Positions 45,480 to 58,161 of a stretch of 64,000 bases of DNA are shown in pieces. The translations under genes and the position numbers were made by a program. This DNA comes from Reticulascus tulasneorum (taxonomy: Eukaryota > Ascomycota > Sordariomycetes > Glomerellales > Reticulascaceae): assembly GCA_001557505.1 (NCBI GenBank), contig LSAX01000010.1, positions 1,178,001-1,242,000 on the forward strand, written 5' to 3'. Within the stretch, counting starts at the first letter, position 1. Each line of letters starts with the position of its first letter. The notes under the pieces are model-generated. The model searched no databases, had not been told where the DNA came from, and saw only the letters and a program-made list of their open reading frames with translations.

Positions 45480-47423
45480 GCTTCTCAGAGTTGACGAAAC
45501 CGCGGTTTCGACGTTGAAGCTGGCGTGGGACGGCGAAATGTGAATCAGTACTGTGTAGTAAGGTCAAGAATTGTCATGATGCAATGAGCGATTTCGGCTT
45601 AAATTCGTGAAATGGTCGGCAGCTCTCTCCCCGCCAACGGGCTTATAACGCCTCCGAGCCACCACGGAGCCGCTTGATTTTGAGTAGGGAATACGTGAAT
45701 TGGCCCCTATTAGTCTAGCGCGAGATTCGGCACTTCGACAACCAACCCCTAACTAACTTGCCTAGGGCTTTTGGCTTTATAGACGATAAACCGTATTCTA
45801 CAAGAACACGTCTTCGCTGGGGAGAACAAAGCTTAAGGTGGTATTGGTCCTCAGCCCCACGTATTGTACCACATCTGACCGAAATACTCCGTACGGGATG
45901 GCGCTTTGGTGGTCAGCGATTGCGGCTGCTTTAATATTCCTCATCAAATATAGCGACTTGCGCTATTTGGGGAAATGGCATTGCGTACTGCGAGTACACA
46001 GCCAAGCACCGATATTGACAACCTAATTACGTAGACGTGGTAGATTAACTGTCGGCAAAGGACTGCGTCGAAAGTTTGACCGGGAATTCCACAGGGGAAG
46101 AGGGCGAGATGCATAACGCTCCTACAGGGGACCCTTCAGCGCCGCAGATGCACATAGGGGGCTCTACATATCTTATGAGAAACCAGCAAGGCCTCATTCG
46201 AGTTACTATCACGGCATGTCACAAGCTCAAGCCCGCATTGCAGCATCGATCTACAGGAACGCAAAAGAGATTGACGTCCGCAGTTCCCCTCGTACCCAGT
46301 CTAACACTTTGACTAGGTACCATGTGAAGACGTTGCAGACCAACTCAGATCTTGCAAATCGGACAGTTCAGATGGCACATCAGATCAGGGGCGACTTTCT
46401 TCGGAGTGAAACGAAAATCTATTAGCAAAGAGCGAGGTTAAATCCACCCGATATGTTGACGCGGTGGTTGTAAGAACCCACAGGCCTGCATTCATGCAAC
46501 TCAAACAACCTCTGGGACCCAAGAAACGGAGGGCGGCTCGGATACGCTAACTGCTCTCCCGGTCAAGGCGAACTCGAAGGTGAAGTGGATTGAAGCAAAC
46601 GCAGGAAGGGGACGAAATTTGGGCAGTGGCATCAGGATTGTGGCGATGAACAAATAGCATAACGAAGGGAGCACTCAGCCAACTCTCCCCCTTGACATGT
46701 GGCTTATTCCAAACGGACGAGTCCCTTCAAGGGGGGTCTTTCGAGCCTGGCTCTTCAAGAACTTTTTGGTCAATCCTAGTGATCGCCCGTCAAGCAACAT
46801 GGGGGGGCGATGATGGCACGCATGAGTCGCTACCCCCTGTTGAGGGAGACAATGCGACGAGGGGTGATATTCTGATGGCGCACAACCAACGCTGATTTGC
46901 AGGACAGGGATGGGTTAGGGAGCGGGGACCTTGGTGAAAACCCAATTCGCATCGTTGAGTGGGAAGATGATCGCAGGCTCTTGTTTCAGAAGAGCTACTC
47001 GGCATGTCGTGTGAGTGTGGGGTGAACTTCGCCTTCACTGTGCCGCGACACTTGTCGTCTGTAGTTTCGAGGTAACAGAAGTTGGTTAATGGAAGCCCAA
47101 TAGGCCGCATATACATAGGCGTAAGTAACCACCTCTTCCCACTCGTTGTGGGACGATCTGAGGCGTCCATCCTTCTTCTTTAGCCATCCACCCCGTCTCG
47201 TCCTTTTGTTCACTGCGAATGGGACATTGTGGAATTGCTGAAAAAAGGGACCGCAAATATCGAACTCTAAACCCCCTCAATTAGTAGGCGGTAATCACTT
47301 GGTGAGCGCGGCACTCGAGCGTCTTATCGATAACGGCCTCAACCGGAAATCCCAGCAACTGCAGCGCTAACGGCCAGCAATTCTCCGTAGCGAGCCACTA
47401 AAGCACCCGAAATTACTGGCAGC
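45480..47423. other. Intergenic, about 1.9 kb, divergent
   Basis: Upstream region of both the dehydrogenase (minus) and the alpha-actinin gene (plus). Short ORFs only, with no family resemblance. Confidence 0.45.
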
Positions 47424-50033
47424 ATGGAGACCACTCAGGGGAGCCGCCCAATGGCGCTCTCAGAACACCTTCTCCCCGGCAACGTCCAGTGCAACGAGCA
47501 GTTCCCCGAATTTTGTTTACATGTGCACTCTACCGATACGGGCAGCAACACAACTTCAGCCAGATCGTCACTCATCTCGACAACGTCCACTTCTCCCACA
47601 GAATACTACTCCTCGCCCTCGACGGACAAAGAATTACCTACCACAAGACTTCGCAACAACAGCGGATCGCCCTCACCGAGGAGCCGGAGGGACAAGAAGG
47701 AGCTGCAAGCTGCACGGGCACAACGGTCTGGAAGCAGCAGTATTGCATTGGGACGCAAAGAGAGCAGTTCCAAGCCAAAGCGATTCAGATCTGCCACTGG
47801 ATCCTCTCCAGCTGACGCTCTTGCTGCTGTTGAGCCGCCGCATGACAACGGCTTGACGAGAATGGCGTTTGCTGAGCAGCAGAGATGGATTACCGTCCAG
47901 CAAAAGACATTTACGAAATGGTGCGACTTCCCTCCCGATATCCCACTCCCCCAGGATTGCCTGTGGATTGATGCTAATCCCCGTATTTTTCTAGGCTTAA
48001 CACGAAGCTAGAGGCCCGTGAGCTGTCAGTCAAAGACCTTGTGGCGGATCTTAGCGATGGCGTAAGTAGAGCCCATTCCCGATCGACTCTACCAGCGCCC
48101 TAGACTTACACAATTGATTGACAGGTGCTTCTGATTCACTTGATGGAATGCCTATCCAACGAGTCGCTTGGTCGCTATGCATCGAAACCCAAGCTACGAG
48201 TCCAACGGTTCGAGAATGCCAACCTGGCGTTGGACTTCATCAAGTCCAGGGGCATCCAGATGACGAACATTGGCGCTGAGGATGTCGTTGACGGCAACCG
48301 AAAGATCATTCTCGGCCTGATCTGGACGCTTATTCTGCGCTTCACCATCAGCGACATTAACGAGGAGGGCATGACTGCGAAGGAAGGTCTCCTGCTGTGG
48401 TGCCAACGGAAAACGGCCTGCTACGATGAGGTTGACGTCCGTAACTTCAGTGACAGCTGGAACGATGGCCTCGCTTTCTGTGCCTTGTTGGATATCCACA
48501 GACCCGACCTGATTGACTACGACGCTTTGGACAAGTCGGATCGCCGAGGCAACATGCAACTGGCTTTCGACATCGCTCATAAGGAGATCGGTATACCTAA
48601 GCTGTTGGATGTTGAGGACGTGTGCGACGTGGCCAAGCCTGATGAACGCAGTTTGATGACTTACATCGCCTACTGGTTCCATGCATTCTCGCAGATGGAA
48701 AAGGTCGAGAACGCCGGGCGAAGAGTAGAGAAATTTGTGAACAACATGTCTGGCGCTTGGGAGATGCAAAGCGCGTACGAGAGAAGAATGGCGGAGCTGT
48801 TGAGAATCATCAAGTTGCAGATAGAGAAATGGCAGCTGGCCAAGTTTCAAGGGACGTACACTGATGCGAAGGCCCAAGCAACCGAGTTTGCCGCATACAA
48901 GAGAGGAAGCAAGAGAGAATGGGTCGCTGAAAAGAGCGAGCTGGCGACACTATTAGGAAACATCAAGACTAAGCTGGGAACATACCGATTACGACCGTAT
49001 GAGCCTCCAGCGCATCTGTCCCTTGACAACATGGAGAAGGAGTGGGCACATATGACAAAGACGGAGATGACGAGGGCGCAGCTCATCAACGAGACGATTA
49101 GAGAGTAAGTGTCTTGACGAACAATTTGGATATCAACATCCTCGCTAACAGATTGACAGTATCAAGAACGCCCTTCGCAAATCCTTCGCAGACAAAGCCA
49201 ACGACTTCGCCATGGCCCTAAACACGATGCAGCTCGCCATCTCAGGGCTCGAAGGCGACGTGGAAGACCAGCTACATCACGTCCGCAGACTCAGCGACAA
49301 CCTTCCTCCACTCGACTCGTACCTAGAGACTATCTCCGCCGTGGACGCCAAATGCCAGGAAGCCAACATTGAAGAAAACGACTTCACGACGTACACGTAC
49401 GACGAGTTATGCTACGAACTCGGTCTCGTCAAATCGTCGGTGCAGAAGAAACTCTCCTTCCTTGAAAACCAGATGGTTGCCCGCAACATGACGAACCTCA
49501 CCCCTATCCAGCTTGAGGAGTTCGAGTCGGTTTTCCGCCACTTCGACCGTGACGACACCAACTCACTGCAGGAGCTCGAGTTCAGCGCCGCGCTCGCGTC
49601 CCTGGGTCTCGTGTTCTCGGAAGACGAGATGCACGACTACTTCATGGACACGTCCAAGGGCCGCGACCGCGTGACGTTCGAGCAGTTTATCCGCTTCATG
49701 GTCGAGGTGACCGAGGACCAGAACACGGCCGACCAGGTCTTCCAGTCGTTCCGCGAGGTCGCCGACGGCAAGCCGTACGTGACGGAGATGGATCTCCGCC
49801 ACTCCCTCGTACCGGACGAGGTCATCGATAAGCTCATGGAAATCATCCCCCGCCACAAGGGCCCGGACATGGCCGACGACCGTGGAATGCCGCAGTACGA
49901 CTACATCTCCTTCATGGAGAAGATGATCGCCGACGAGCAGGATACGCAGGTCCCCAGCGGCGTGTTGCAAGAGCGCACGAACCGCGGCACCGCGAGTCCG
50001 CGCAAGGATGGGAAGCTGAACGGCTTCCACTGA
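47424..50033 (+). CDS. acnA: Alpha-actinin
   Basis: This is an actin-bundling protein, in fungi required at septation and at hyphal tips. Exons 47424-47920, 47995-48061, 48125-49104 and 49160-50033 encode 805 residues. An unusual Ser/Thr/Arg-rich extension of about 145 residues precedes the first calponin-homology domain (WITVQQKTFTKWLNTKLEAR to about 255). The second CH domain runs about 265-370 (GLLLWCQRKTA, WNDGLAFCALLDIHRPDLID). A short spectrin-like rod (about 385-620) has two degenerate repeats instead of four, as in other fungi. C-terminal EF-hands begin near 629 (FRHFDRDDTNSLQELEF); their first loop retains Asp at 1 and 3 and Glu at 12, so Ca2+ binding is plausible. All four junctions are GT-AG with matching phase. 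Confidence 0.93.
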
Positions 50034-50438
50034 GAACAGGGGGAGGTAGCTTCTTGTTTCCTTTCACGGTACATAGTTTGGAATGGAAGGGCCGGCTGGG
50101 GATGTATCCTAGACAGCGGCGTGTTACATCATTCTTTACAGTCAGGCATTATCGGTGTTTTGGTGTGGCAACGGGCCAGGGCAGGCACATGGGATATCAT
50201 TGAACCAAACACATATAGCAGGAAAGCATCGCTGCTCTTCAACACCCGCTTCGAGCTTTGAGAGTCGGAGATTCGAAGAAATGGAAATGCATTTGGCCTA
50301 TTCTAGCTCCTCCATGGAGCCGTCCTTTCCCTGTCTGTGTACCATGAGATTCCCAACGAAAATAATTGTAGACCCACGCCATTTGCCAAGTATATGCCGC
50401 TTGAATGACCCATACATGTCGTAGATGTTCTACCTCGC
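50034..50438. other. Convergent intergenic region of alpha-actinin and VPS9 gene
   Basis: 405 bp of 3' flanking sequence. No gene or RNA signal was seen. Confidence 0.5.
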
Positions 50439-52780
50439 TCACCTCTTCGTGTACGTTCCTTCAAAGGCCCCCATGTCCTTCAGCGCATTCCCGAGTCTCC
50501 TGTAATCCCGGAGTAGCTCCAGGACCTCTCCGAGCTTGAGCTCGCCGGGGTTCTGTAGCTCCATGAATCGTGAGTTTGGCGGAGTTATCTTAGGTATTTC
50601 CTTTGGTGGAAGCGCAGCTGCAATGTCAGGGAAAGCCTGCAGAGGGTTAGTTAGTCCAGCTGCAACAATGGTCATACTAAGAGGCTGCCTTACAGTGCTT
50701 AGTTCGCCGCCATCCACCGGTTTAACAGCTGCATCCTTTACGGTAGCCACAGTAGAGACAGCCGGCGTTGACGCCGGTCTGCCTAGCCCTCGCATCATGC
50801 CGAAACTCGACAGCCTCCCGATGGGATTCAAAGAGTTACCAAAGTTCCGCATAGACTCTAGGGGAGTTGTGGGTGCCGGGGGTGGTGTTGGTGTAATTGC
50901 CCTTTCCTTCGTATCCTCTGCGAATACCACCTTCTTAGAGCTGCTCGCACTACGAGAGCTGTCGGCGCTGTGGTCACGGCTGGCCTTGCGCCCACCGATA
51001 AGATGCAAAACCTTGTCATCCCGGAGGGCTGGCCGACGCAGCTGATCCACTTCCTCTGGGGCATGGATCGAACTTGCACCACTGACGGAGCCATCTTCAT
51101 CTGGCGGAGGTGTGCTGACGAGTTTTCTGGCATCATCCAGGGTCCTAGGGACTACCAGTCCCTGACCCGATTCGGTTTCTTGACCCTGAGTCTCACGAAG
51201 CTTGCCAAGTAAGAATTTGTAGCTATCCCCTAGACTGGTTGAGATGGTTTTCAGCCCTTGGTCCGCAGTGCTGAAGACGGCATCGCTCGCAGCACCAAGA
51301 GCTTGGGCGGGAGTGTTGACCAAGTCACTAAGCCGCCTGTTACGCAATTGTACGGCCGCACGCAGGCCAGAGGGAGATGGTAAAGGCTTTGCAGCTGTAG
51401 CATTGCCCACGCTCGTCTCCACAGTGGTCTGCGCAGGGAGGTTTATTCCCGGCGCATACGCTGGGGGGAACGTGTCGCTTCTTGGAGTCCCTGGTTGGCT
51501 TGGTGCTCTGGGTGGCCCTGATGGATGCTCATCAGCTCTCAATGTCGACAGGTCAACAGTTTCCAGGAAGCTAATAGCTGCTTCAAGGTTTGTCAAGCAA
51601 TATGCCGCCTCCCCCGTTAACTTTTGCTCCGACCTGAAGTTCAGGACAAAATTAACGTCGCTGACGACATTCAAGTTGTCCGGCGGCAGTGTGATCAGAG
51701 TGTAGATGAGCATCGGCATGATCTCATCCGCGGAAGCAGAGGGATGGAAATGTGCCAGGGTATCGACAATGCTCCTGTGAGCAGCCTTCAAGTGATTCAA
51801 CTTGCCGAGGGGATACCTCTTCTCGTTCATAAGTATCAGGTCTCTTCTGGCCTGACCGAGCCACTTCCGGATATCCTCAGCCCTTGTAGCCGCCGCTTCG
51901 GTCGTCTGCAGCGACTCCTCGCCAAGATCGATGCCCAAATCGGCAGGCCCTATCCCAACCAGAGCTAAAGCTGCCGTCTTGGATCTTAGTTTGTCATCTT
52001 GAGCTTCGTCCTGTGTGCTCCGATGCCTATATATCTTTTCGTAAATGCCCTCGCATAGTCTTCTCTCCACGGCCTCCTCAAGCATCCCCCGTTTCTGTTC
52101 AAGAGCTCGCCGAGCTCTCTTACGGGCTGCGAGCTCGTTCGCAGTTATCATTTGTGTCTCTGCCTCTGTCTTGGGGGTTATCTTCGGCCGATCCTTGCTG
52201 CCAAGTGATGCAGCTTTCGCTCTCAGTCTACTAGCCGTGGAGGTTCGAGAAGACGAGGACGGCGCTGGCGATGCCTCGCGTCTCTGACGGGAGGCCAATG
52301 CTGAAATGTGTGTGTTGATGTGTGACGCGGACAAGACGTAGAACTCTTGGAATAGTTGGGCCACATTCTCGATCGTAGGCGGAACCGGGTGAACCTTGGA
52401 GGAAAGGGATTCGATGAAGCTGGCAGAGTTAGCGAGTTATCCGTCTGGGCTAGTTGCAATTGTGTTTACCTGTCGGTCAAGCTGACCAGCTCGATTGGAA
52501 GGTCATCCAGGTCGACGGATCCTCTAACAGTGTCACCTCCATCCTCGGTGTCGGTTGCTTGACTTGTCTCGAAAGCATCCGGCGAGTCAGGTTCTTGGAC
52601 TGATGATGTTCTCGAAGTAACTACACCGGAGGAGAGGGGATCGGTCGTGGCACCATTCTGGAAGGTATGAGCTCGTTTCGGACGCTTGAGAGAATCGCTG
52701 TCGTCGCTCTGTTGAGATGATGAAGCCACCCTGAGTGGACTGGGCCGAGCTCCACTCTTGGAGGGGTTCAAGGACGCCAT
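50439..52780 (-). CDS. VPS9-domain guanine-nucleotide exchange factor
   Basis: A probable Rab5-type exchange factor for endosomal traffic. Exons 52780-52470, 52419-50694 and 50636-50439 encode 744 residues. The start at 52780 (MASLNPSKSG) is preferred; another in-frame ATG is at 52807. The first 105 residues are disordered. The junction yields SLTDSFIESLSSKVHPVPP. The VPS9 domain covers about 290-390: ADEIMPMLIYTLITLPPDNL, DVNFVLNFRS and GEAAYCLTNLEAAISFLETV. It is preceded by an alpha-helical bundle and followed by a long Ser/Pro/Ala-rich tail. The last intron (50693-50637, 57 nt) has no stop and is a multiple of three, but carries CTAAC and CTGCAG signals, so it is called an intron. The architecture resembles Muk1/Varp-type VPS9 proteins. 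Confidence 0.85.
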
Positions 52781-54233
52781 GAAGCCGTCTGCAACTGTGA
52801 AAGTCATTTTGGTCAGTTGCTGTACATTTGGAGGGTTTGCCTGTGAGAACAGGTGAAGTTGGGATGAAGAGGCTATTACCTGTAATCAGAGCGACGGCAT
52901 GAAGTGCGAATAAGTCTTGAAACCGATATCAGAGGTACCGCCCCCCCGTCCTAGCTCTGCGTCTTTGCGGGACAGAAGTTCGCAGATCCAGCTTTATGCC
53001 AGCCCCGGAACCACGAAAGGATAAGATCGCTATGTCCTAAATCATTTCTACAATGCCTGCCGGCATCTCTGTAGATAAAAAAACAACCAGAGCTGACGCA
53101 GAGCAGAGACAGTCTTGATGAGTAACGTGATCGAGTAACGAGGTGAATGTCGATGGAGCTAAAAAGACGGTCCAATATGATGATGTCTTGTGCCATCCAC
53201 CGATGTCTGTGGGCTGGATCATCGGAGCCTGCATATGCGCTAGGGTGCCATACAGGGGGATTCTTGGCGGCCGCTCCCTTGAACCTCCCATATTACCCAC
53301 TGTTTACTTCAGTATCGAGCGGCCTGTATCGCGCCTCAGTCTATGTGCTTCAAGGTCCCAAGATATCTACGCCATACTCAGAAGTCAACCTCGCAGCTTG
53401 CCTGCATTGACGTAACGATAGTCCGACGGGCTTGCCGGGCATCTGGACTTGACTCTGGTTTGTATATACACTACTTGACATCCAGCCGATGATGGAGGAC
53501 TCCTTGAGTAAATAGGTACTCGTACACAGGCACGACTCCTTGCATTACTAGCTTAGCCTCTCAGGTGATGGCTGGCATTGTACTACGTGTTATTGGACGT
53601 ATGGCCACTATCCTTGACCTCCAATCTCTGGCAGGTGCCTGTTGTTGCAGACGCGCAATGCCTCACATTTGGAGATGGCGGCGGTAGTGATTGGAGACAG
53701 AGAACGCCCACTGAAGATACTTGTAGTCAGTGCAGCCACAGCCCAACTTCAGTTAGAAAATGGCTGCCTGGCGTCACTGGCAGGGACACCTCAGTGAGCT
53801 TACGTAGTACTGCCCACTGAAGCACGTAGTAAGTACCCAGAAGGTTTGGTGCAACCCAAACAGAGTGGTCACATGCCCTGGCTGAGTCTCTCTGATATGA
53901 CCCTAACAGACCTAGCCCGAACTCTTGTATCACTGGAGATCCATTGTTATGGGTATCGAGGAAATAATGCTCCCCCACTAACAGTCCTGGCGGTCCGATA
54001 CCGGATATGGACGGCTACGGCTTTGGCATAGATACAAACGTGGCCCGTGACCCCCTGCAGTTACTCGGCGGCAACATCAACAAGCCCGCCTGATGCTGTC
54101 ATATGTGGCACACTAGCCCACTCAACGATAGCATCGTTGATCGCCTCCGTTCCTCCTCTTATTTCGACTCGTCCTTATTCAACCGGTGCACACTCTTTGA
54201 TTCTCTTCCTTTTGTTCCTCGTGTCAAACGAAC
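52781..54233. other. Intergenic, about 1.5 kb, divergent
   Basis: It carries the promoters of the VPS9-domain gene and of ATG15. A CT-rich leader precedes ATG15. No other gene is recognised. Confidence 0.45.
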
Positions 54234-56129
54234 ATGAACTGGAAACGAAGGAAACCCAGCAGCTGTAGCTCTGCTGGTAGAGTTACGGCCCAGCTACTCT
54301 TATCCTTTCTCGCCGTGTCGCCCGCCTTAGCATCCTTCGGGCCGTCACTCAACGACGACTCTATATTGCTGCCTGGACCGGCAATACCCTCGATTCCTGA
54401 CCACTCGACACCAGAACCCCCGAGTCCGGCGGAGCATACCTTTTCGTTACGACATATCTATCACCATGGCACGTATCGCCATCCCCGACTTCATCGGAAG
54501 AAGGACGTCTTCCACGCAGACCCGGAGACCCAGGTCTGGCTCGCAGCTGAGGACGGGTATGAGAGGGAGGAGATATCATCGTTGAAGGTTCGGAGCACAC
54601 CATTAAAGATTGAGAGGCTGGTTGATCGGCGACCTTCCGTGGTGGACCCTATGGTTGTTGCAGCCCGGCAGAGAGGATACGTCACGGCGCTCTCACCATC
54701 GGCATGGACGATTGATGAGATACCCGGGCCCGATGTTACCGACAAAGATACTGTGCTGAGCTTTGCTCTCATGGCCTCGAATGCATACGTTCAACAAGAA
54801 GGCGAAGCAGACTGGGAAGATGTCCACGGCTCATTCAACAGGAGTGCCGATTTCGGCTGGGAAAGCGACGGGCTCCGAGGGCATGTGTGGGCGGATGAAA
54901 CAAATTCGACCATTGTGATTGGATTGAAAGGAACATCGCCTGCTGTGTTTGATGGAGATGGAACAACGACAAACGACAAGATCAACGACAACCTGTTCTT
55001 CAGCTGCTGCTGCGCTCAGCAGGGGCAATGGACATGGCATCAGGTCTGTGACTGCGCCACTTCAACATACTCTTGCAACAACACTTGCGTATCGCAAGCT
55101 CTGAGGGATGAGCATCATTACTACACGGCAGCCCGCGAACTGTACTCCAACGTCACAGAATTATATCCAGACTCGACCGTGTGGCTATCAGGTCACTCCC
55201 TCGGAGGCGCTGTCAGCTCCTTATTGGGCCTAACGTATGGCATCCCAGTTCTGACATTTGAAGCTGTCCCCGAAGCCTTGGCTGCCGGTCGTCTGGGCTT
55301 GCCAGTTCCCCCTGGTGCTTCACAGGATGTTCCACAAGCTCGCGAGTATACCGGCGCCTTCCACTTTGGCCACACGGCGGATCCGATTTATATCGGGACC
55401 TGTAACGGAGCTACGGCCACCTGCTCCTTCGCTGGGTATGCGATGGAAACAGCCTGTCATACTGGCAAAGAGTGTGTATATGATGTGGTAGCGGATAAAG
55501 GCTGGAGAGTCGGAATCGGGACCCACAAGATCCGAGCTGTTATTCACGACGTCATCATGAAGTACGATACGGTCCCCGAGTGCCATTTCACTCCAGAGTG
55601 CCGAGATTGTGCGAACTGGAAGATGTACGAAAGCAACGGTACTGACGGCACGACTACCTCCGCATCGACTACCACTACGAAGACGCGGACCCGGACCGTA
55701 ACGTGTAAGACACCTGGGTGGTGGGGATGTCTGGACGAGACAACCACGACAAGTCCAACAACCACAACCACTACTATATCAACTACGACGACCTCAACCT
55801 GTGAGACCCCAGGATGGTTTGGTTGCAACGACAAGACGACAACCACAGGTGATTCAACGGCTGGGCCGACTGTCACAACGACTTCGACCGTGCCGTACTC
55901 GACAACGTGTTCGACACCTGGCCGGTTCTGGGGTTGCTACGATGATACCACCACCACAGGCTCAGTCCCTGCAACGCCCAGTCACTCGATGACACTGGGT
56001 CCTACAGCCACACCAACCTCGTCGCCCACCAAGGAGCTTCCCTCTATACCTCACTGCCAAAGACGCAGTTGGTTTGGCTGGTGTAAACAATGGGATATTG
56101 AGCCGAAAGTTTGGAATGATGAGATATAG
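54234..56129 (+). CDS. ATG15: Vacuolar lipase Atg15
   Basis: This single-span vacuolar lipase degrades autophagic and Cvt bodies after they enter the vacuole. It is an intronless 631-residue protein. An N-terminal hydrophobic signal-anchor (residues about 18-34, [13 protein letters not shown]) is followed by a lumenal lipase-3 domain. The nucleophile elbow is [10 protein letters not shown]. Family-specific stretches are [14 protein letters not shown]-type segment [23 protein letters not shown] and [18 protein letters not shown]. After about residue 470 comes a Thr/Ser-rich tail with repeated small Cys loops: [18 protein letters not shown] and [10 protein letters not shown], and finally SWFGWC. 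Such tails occur in filamentous-fungal Atg15 but not in the shorter yeast protein. Confidence 0.94.
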   Translation: MNWKRRKPSSCSSAGRVTAQLLLSFLAVSPALASFGPSLNDDSILLPGPAIPSIPDHSTPEPPSPAEHTFSLRHIYHHGTYRHPRLHRKKDVFHADPETQVWLAAEDGYEREEISSLKVRSTPLKIERLVDRRPSVVDPMVVAARQRGYVTALSPSAWTIDEIPGPDVTDKDTVLSFALMASNAYVQQEGEADWEDVHGSFNRSADFGWESDGLRGHVWADETNSTIVIGLKGTSPAVFDGDGTTTNDKINDNLFFSCCCAQQGQWTWHQVCDCATSTYSCNNTCVSQALRDEHHYYTAARELYSNVTELYPDSTVWLSGHSLGGAVSSLLGLTYGIPVLTFEAVPEALAAGRLGLPVPPGASQDVPQAREYTGAFHFGHTADPIYIGTCNGATATCSFAGYAMETACHTGKECVYDVVADKGWRVGIGTHKIRAVIHDVIMKYDTVPECHFTPECRDCANWKMYESNGTDGTTTSASTTTTKTRTRTVTCKTPGWWGCLDETTTTSPTTTTTTISTTTTSTCETPGWFGCNDKTTTTGDSTAGPTVTTTSTVPYSTTCSTPGRFWGCYDDTTTTGSVPATPSHSMTLGPTATPTSSPTKELPSIPHCQRRSWFGWCKQWDIEPKVWNDEI

Positions 56130-56571
56130 GATGGCCTCATCATGAGCATGTTTCCTTGTATTGGGCAGTTAGGATATGGTTACTGGTGCATTAGATTTAA
56201 ACCACAGGCGGCGTTTTGGGTAGTGCGTTTTACAGGGTACATACGTGTAAGCCAGCTTATAGGCCGTGAATAAAATTGATTAGTTAGAGATTGCGCTCAT
56301 TGCAGTATAATTCGTGGACCATGTCGACCATTTGCCCTGTTATTGTTCTAAAGGTTGCGAAGCGCGGTAAATCTGGGCATGTGGAAGCACAGATCCCGAG
56401 CCACATGCCACCATCCAGCGCGCTATATTTGCGCCACGCAATCGTGGGGGTGCTGACAGAAGTCCTCCACTTAACTAAACCTTAATCTAAGATTGGGCTC
56501 GCTCCTCGCAGGAGTTTATTCTCATGCGACGACCGTGTTGTCTTCGAAATCCTTGAACTGACACCGTCGCA
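56130..56571. other. Intergenic, about 440 bp
   Basis: The 3' flank of ATG15 and the promoter of the AIM3-like gene. No further gene seen. Confidence 0.5.
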
Positions 56572-57825
56572 ATGTCGGATTTCGGTAAGAGACTGAAGGA
56601 TGGGTGGAACTCGGACAAAAAGGGTGAGGCAATGAAGAAGGGTAGTGCGCTGAAGTCCCGAGTCGTTCGTCCATCCCTCGACTGTACCGGGTCGTGCGAT
56701 AGGACTAACGTGTAGCCATAGACAAACCGGCTACCATTTGGAGGTGGAAGTAAGCAGCAGGATGACGAAAGGAGCGAACGTATGGCACAGCCAATTTCGG
56801 CACTACGAGATCCAGCTTCCTTTGGCCCGCCGCCCAAGCAACGGCCTGGACAGCCGCTTCCTCCACCGTCGAGGACGGGCGCATCGCAAGGTGGGCCGCC
56901 GTCTTACGATGACTCAAACCGATATGCTGCTGGCCAGGAGGAGGAGGAAGAAGCCCCACCGCCGAAGCCATACAGAGTCAATACGACCGGCCTGGATACG
57001 TCACATCTCCCCCCGCCTCCCGGGAGGAAGGACGGCGCAGACGGGAGGAGCCCGCCCCCACAGCCTGGAGGAAGACCTGGACCACCAAGCCTGCCGCCAC
57101 GGCTTCCGCCTCGAAGTTCATCTGGTTCCTCGCCAGCTACATCGCCGATGGCGGCAGCCCCGGCAACCGGAGCTCACGGTGGGTACCTAAACCAGGGAGC
57201 AATGAACAGGCTCGGCGCCGCTGGCATATCTGTGCCTGCTTTTGGTATTGGGAAACCGGTACCAACATCGCCCGCTCGAGCGAATACCGCCAGTCCTCCG
57301 CAGCCTCCGCGAATGAGTGCCTCGGCGCAGGCGAACTCCCAAATGAACGAGCTCCAGAACCGTTTCTCGAAGTTGGGAAAGTCATCGGGGCCATCGGCAA
57401 CCCCGCCGCCAACAGAAGGTACCACCACGGAGCAGAAGCAGGCCGCGCTTCGGACAGCTTCAAACTTTCACAAGGACCCATCTTCGGTATCCATGACAGA
57501 TGCTCGTTCTGCCGCGTCGACGTTCAACAACTTTCGGCAGCGGCATGGTGACCAAGTAGCAGCGGGCGCTAAAAGCGCGAACAATCTTAACCAGAAGTAT
57601 GGAATCGCCGATAGGGTTGGTAGCTACACGGGCAGAGGTCCCGCTGAGCCGGCAGAGCAGTCAATATCGCCTACTTCTCCTTCTCTGCCAGGGGTAATTG
57701 GCAAAAAGAAGCCTCCCCCGCCACCGCCGAAGAAAAAGCCCGGGCTTGGATCCGCCGGCCTCTCAAGCGGACCTGGAGGCGACGCGCCTCCCCCAATTCC
57801 TCTGGCAACTCGGCCAACATTCTGA
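56572..57825 (+). CDS. AIM3: AIM3-like proline-rich actin-patch protein
   Basis: A 397-residue, proline-rich, probably disordered protein resembling the fungal 'altered inheritance of mitochondria protein 3' family. Exons are 56572-56661 and 56722-57825. Exon 1 gives MSDFGKRLKDGWNSDKKG, a typical N-terminal helix; the donor GTCGTT is weak but the acceptor CCATAG with a CTAAC branch site fixes the phase. Recognisable blocks are PYRVNTTGLDTSHLPPPP, SLPPRLPPRSSSG, LNQGAMNRLGAAGISVPAFG, NELQNRFSKLG, QKQAALRTASNFHKDPSSVS and ANNLNQKYG. Poly-Pro runs near the end (KKKPPPPPPKKKPG) could bind SH3 domains. Yeast Aim3 is linked to actin patches; the role here is inferred from that. Confidence 0.68.
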
Positions 57826-58161
57826 GCAGGCACTGAAGATGACACGATTACGACGGCATTCTAGTGAGCATTCGTGGTGTTTTGGAGTAGCATTGAATTT
57901 CCCCCTTTGCAAGGATCGTTAGGGGTCGGAATTCACTTTTGAACGAAGTACTACTTTTGACAAGCACAGTAGGACTGGACTTAGCATAACAATGATTACG
58001 AAATGATGCCATCACCAACTTTTGCTTTGCTATGGATCTGAAGGGATATATGCCAAGTCAGATTGACGCTATAGCGTGGTTTCTACACGTCTGACGATCT
58101 CGAGCACAAACAGGGAAATTTGTCAAAACATGGCAGTACGATCGGCTTCTCCTAGGATATT
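57826..58161. other. Convergent intergenic region, 336 bp
   Basis: 3' flanks of the AIM3-like and TCTP genes. Nothing else seen. Confidence 0.5.

Noticed and set aside
49563..50030. 155-codon ORF antisense to the alpha-actinin EF-hand region
   Set aside because: Shadow of a conserved domain; no start context or relatives.
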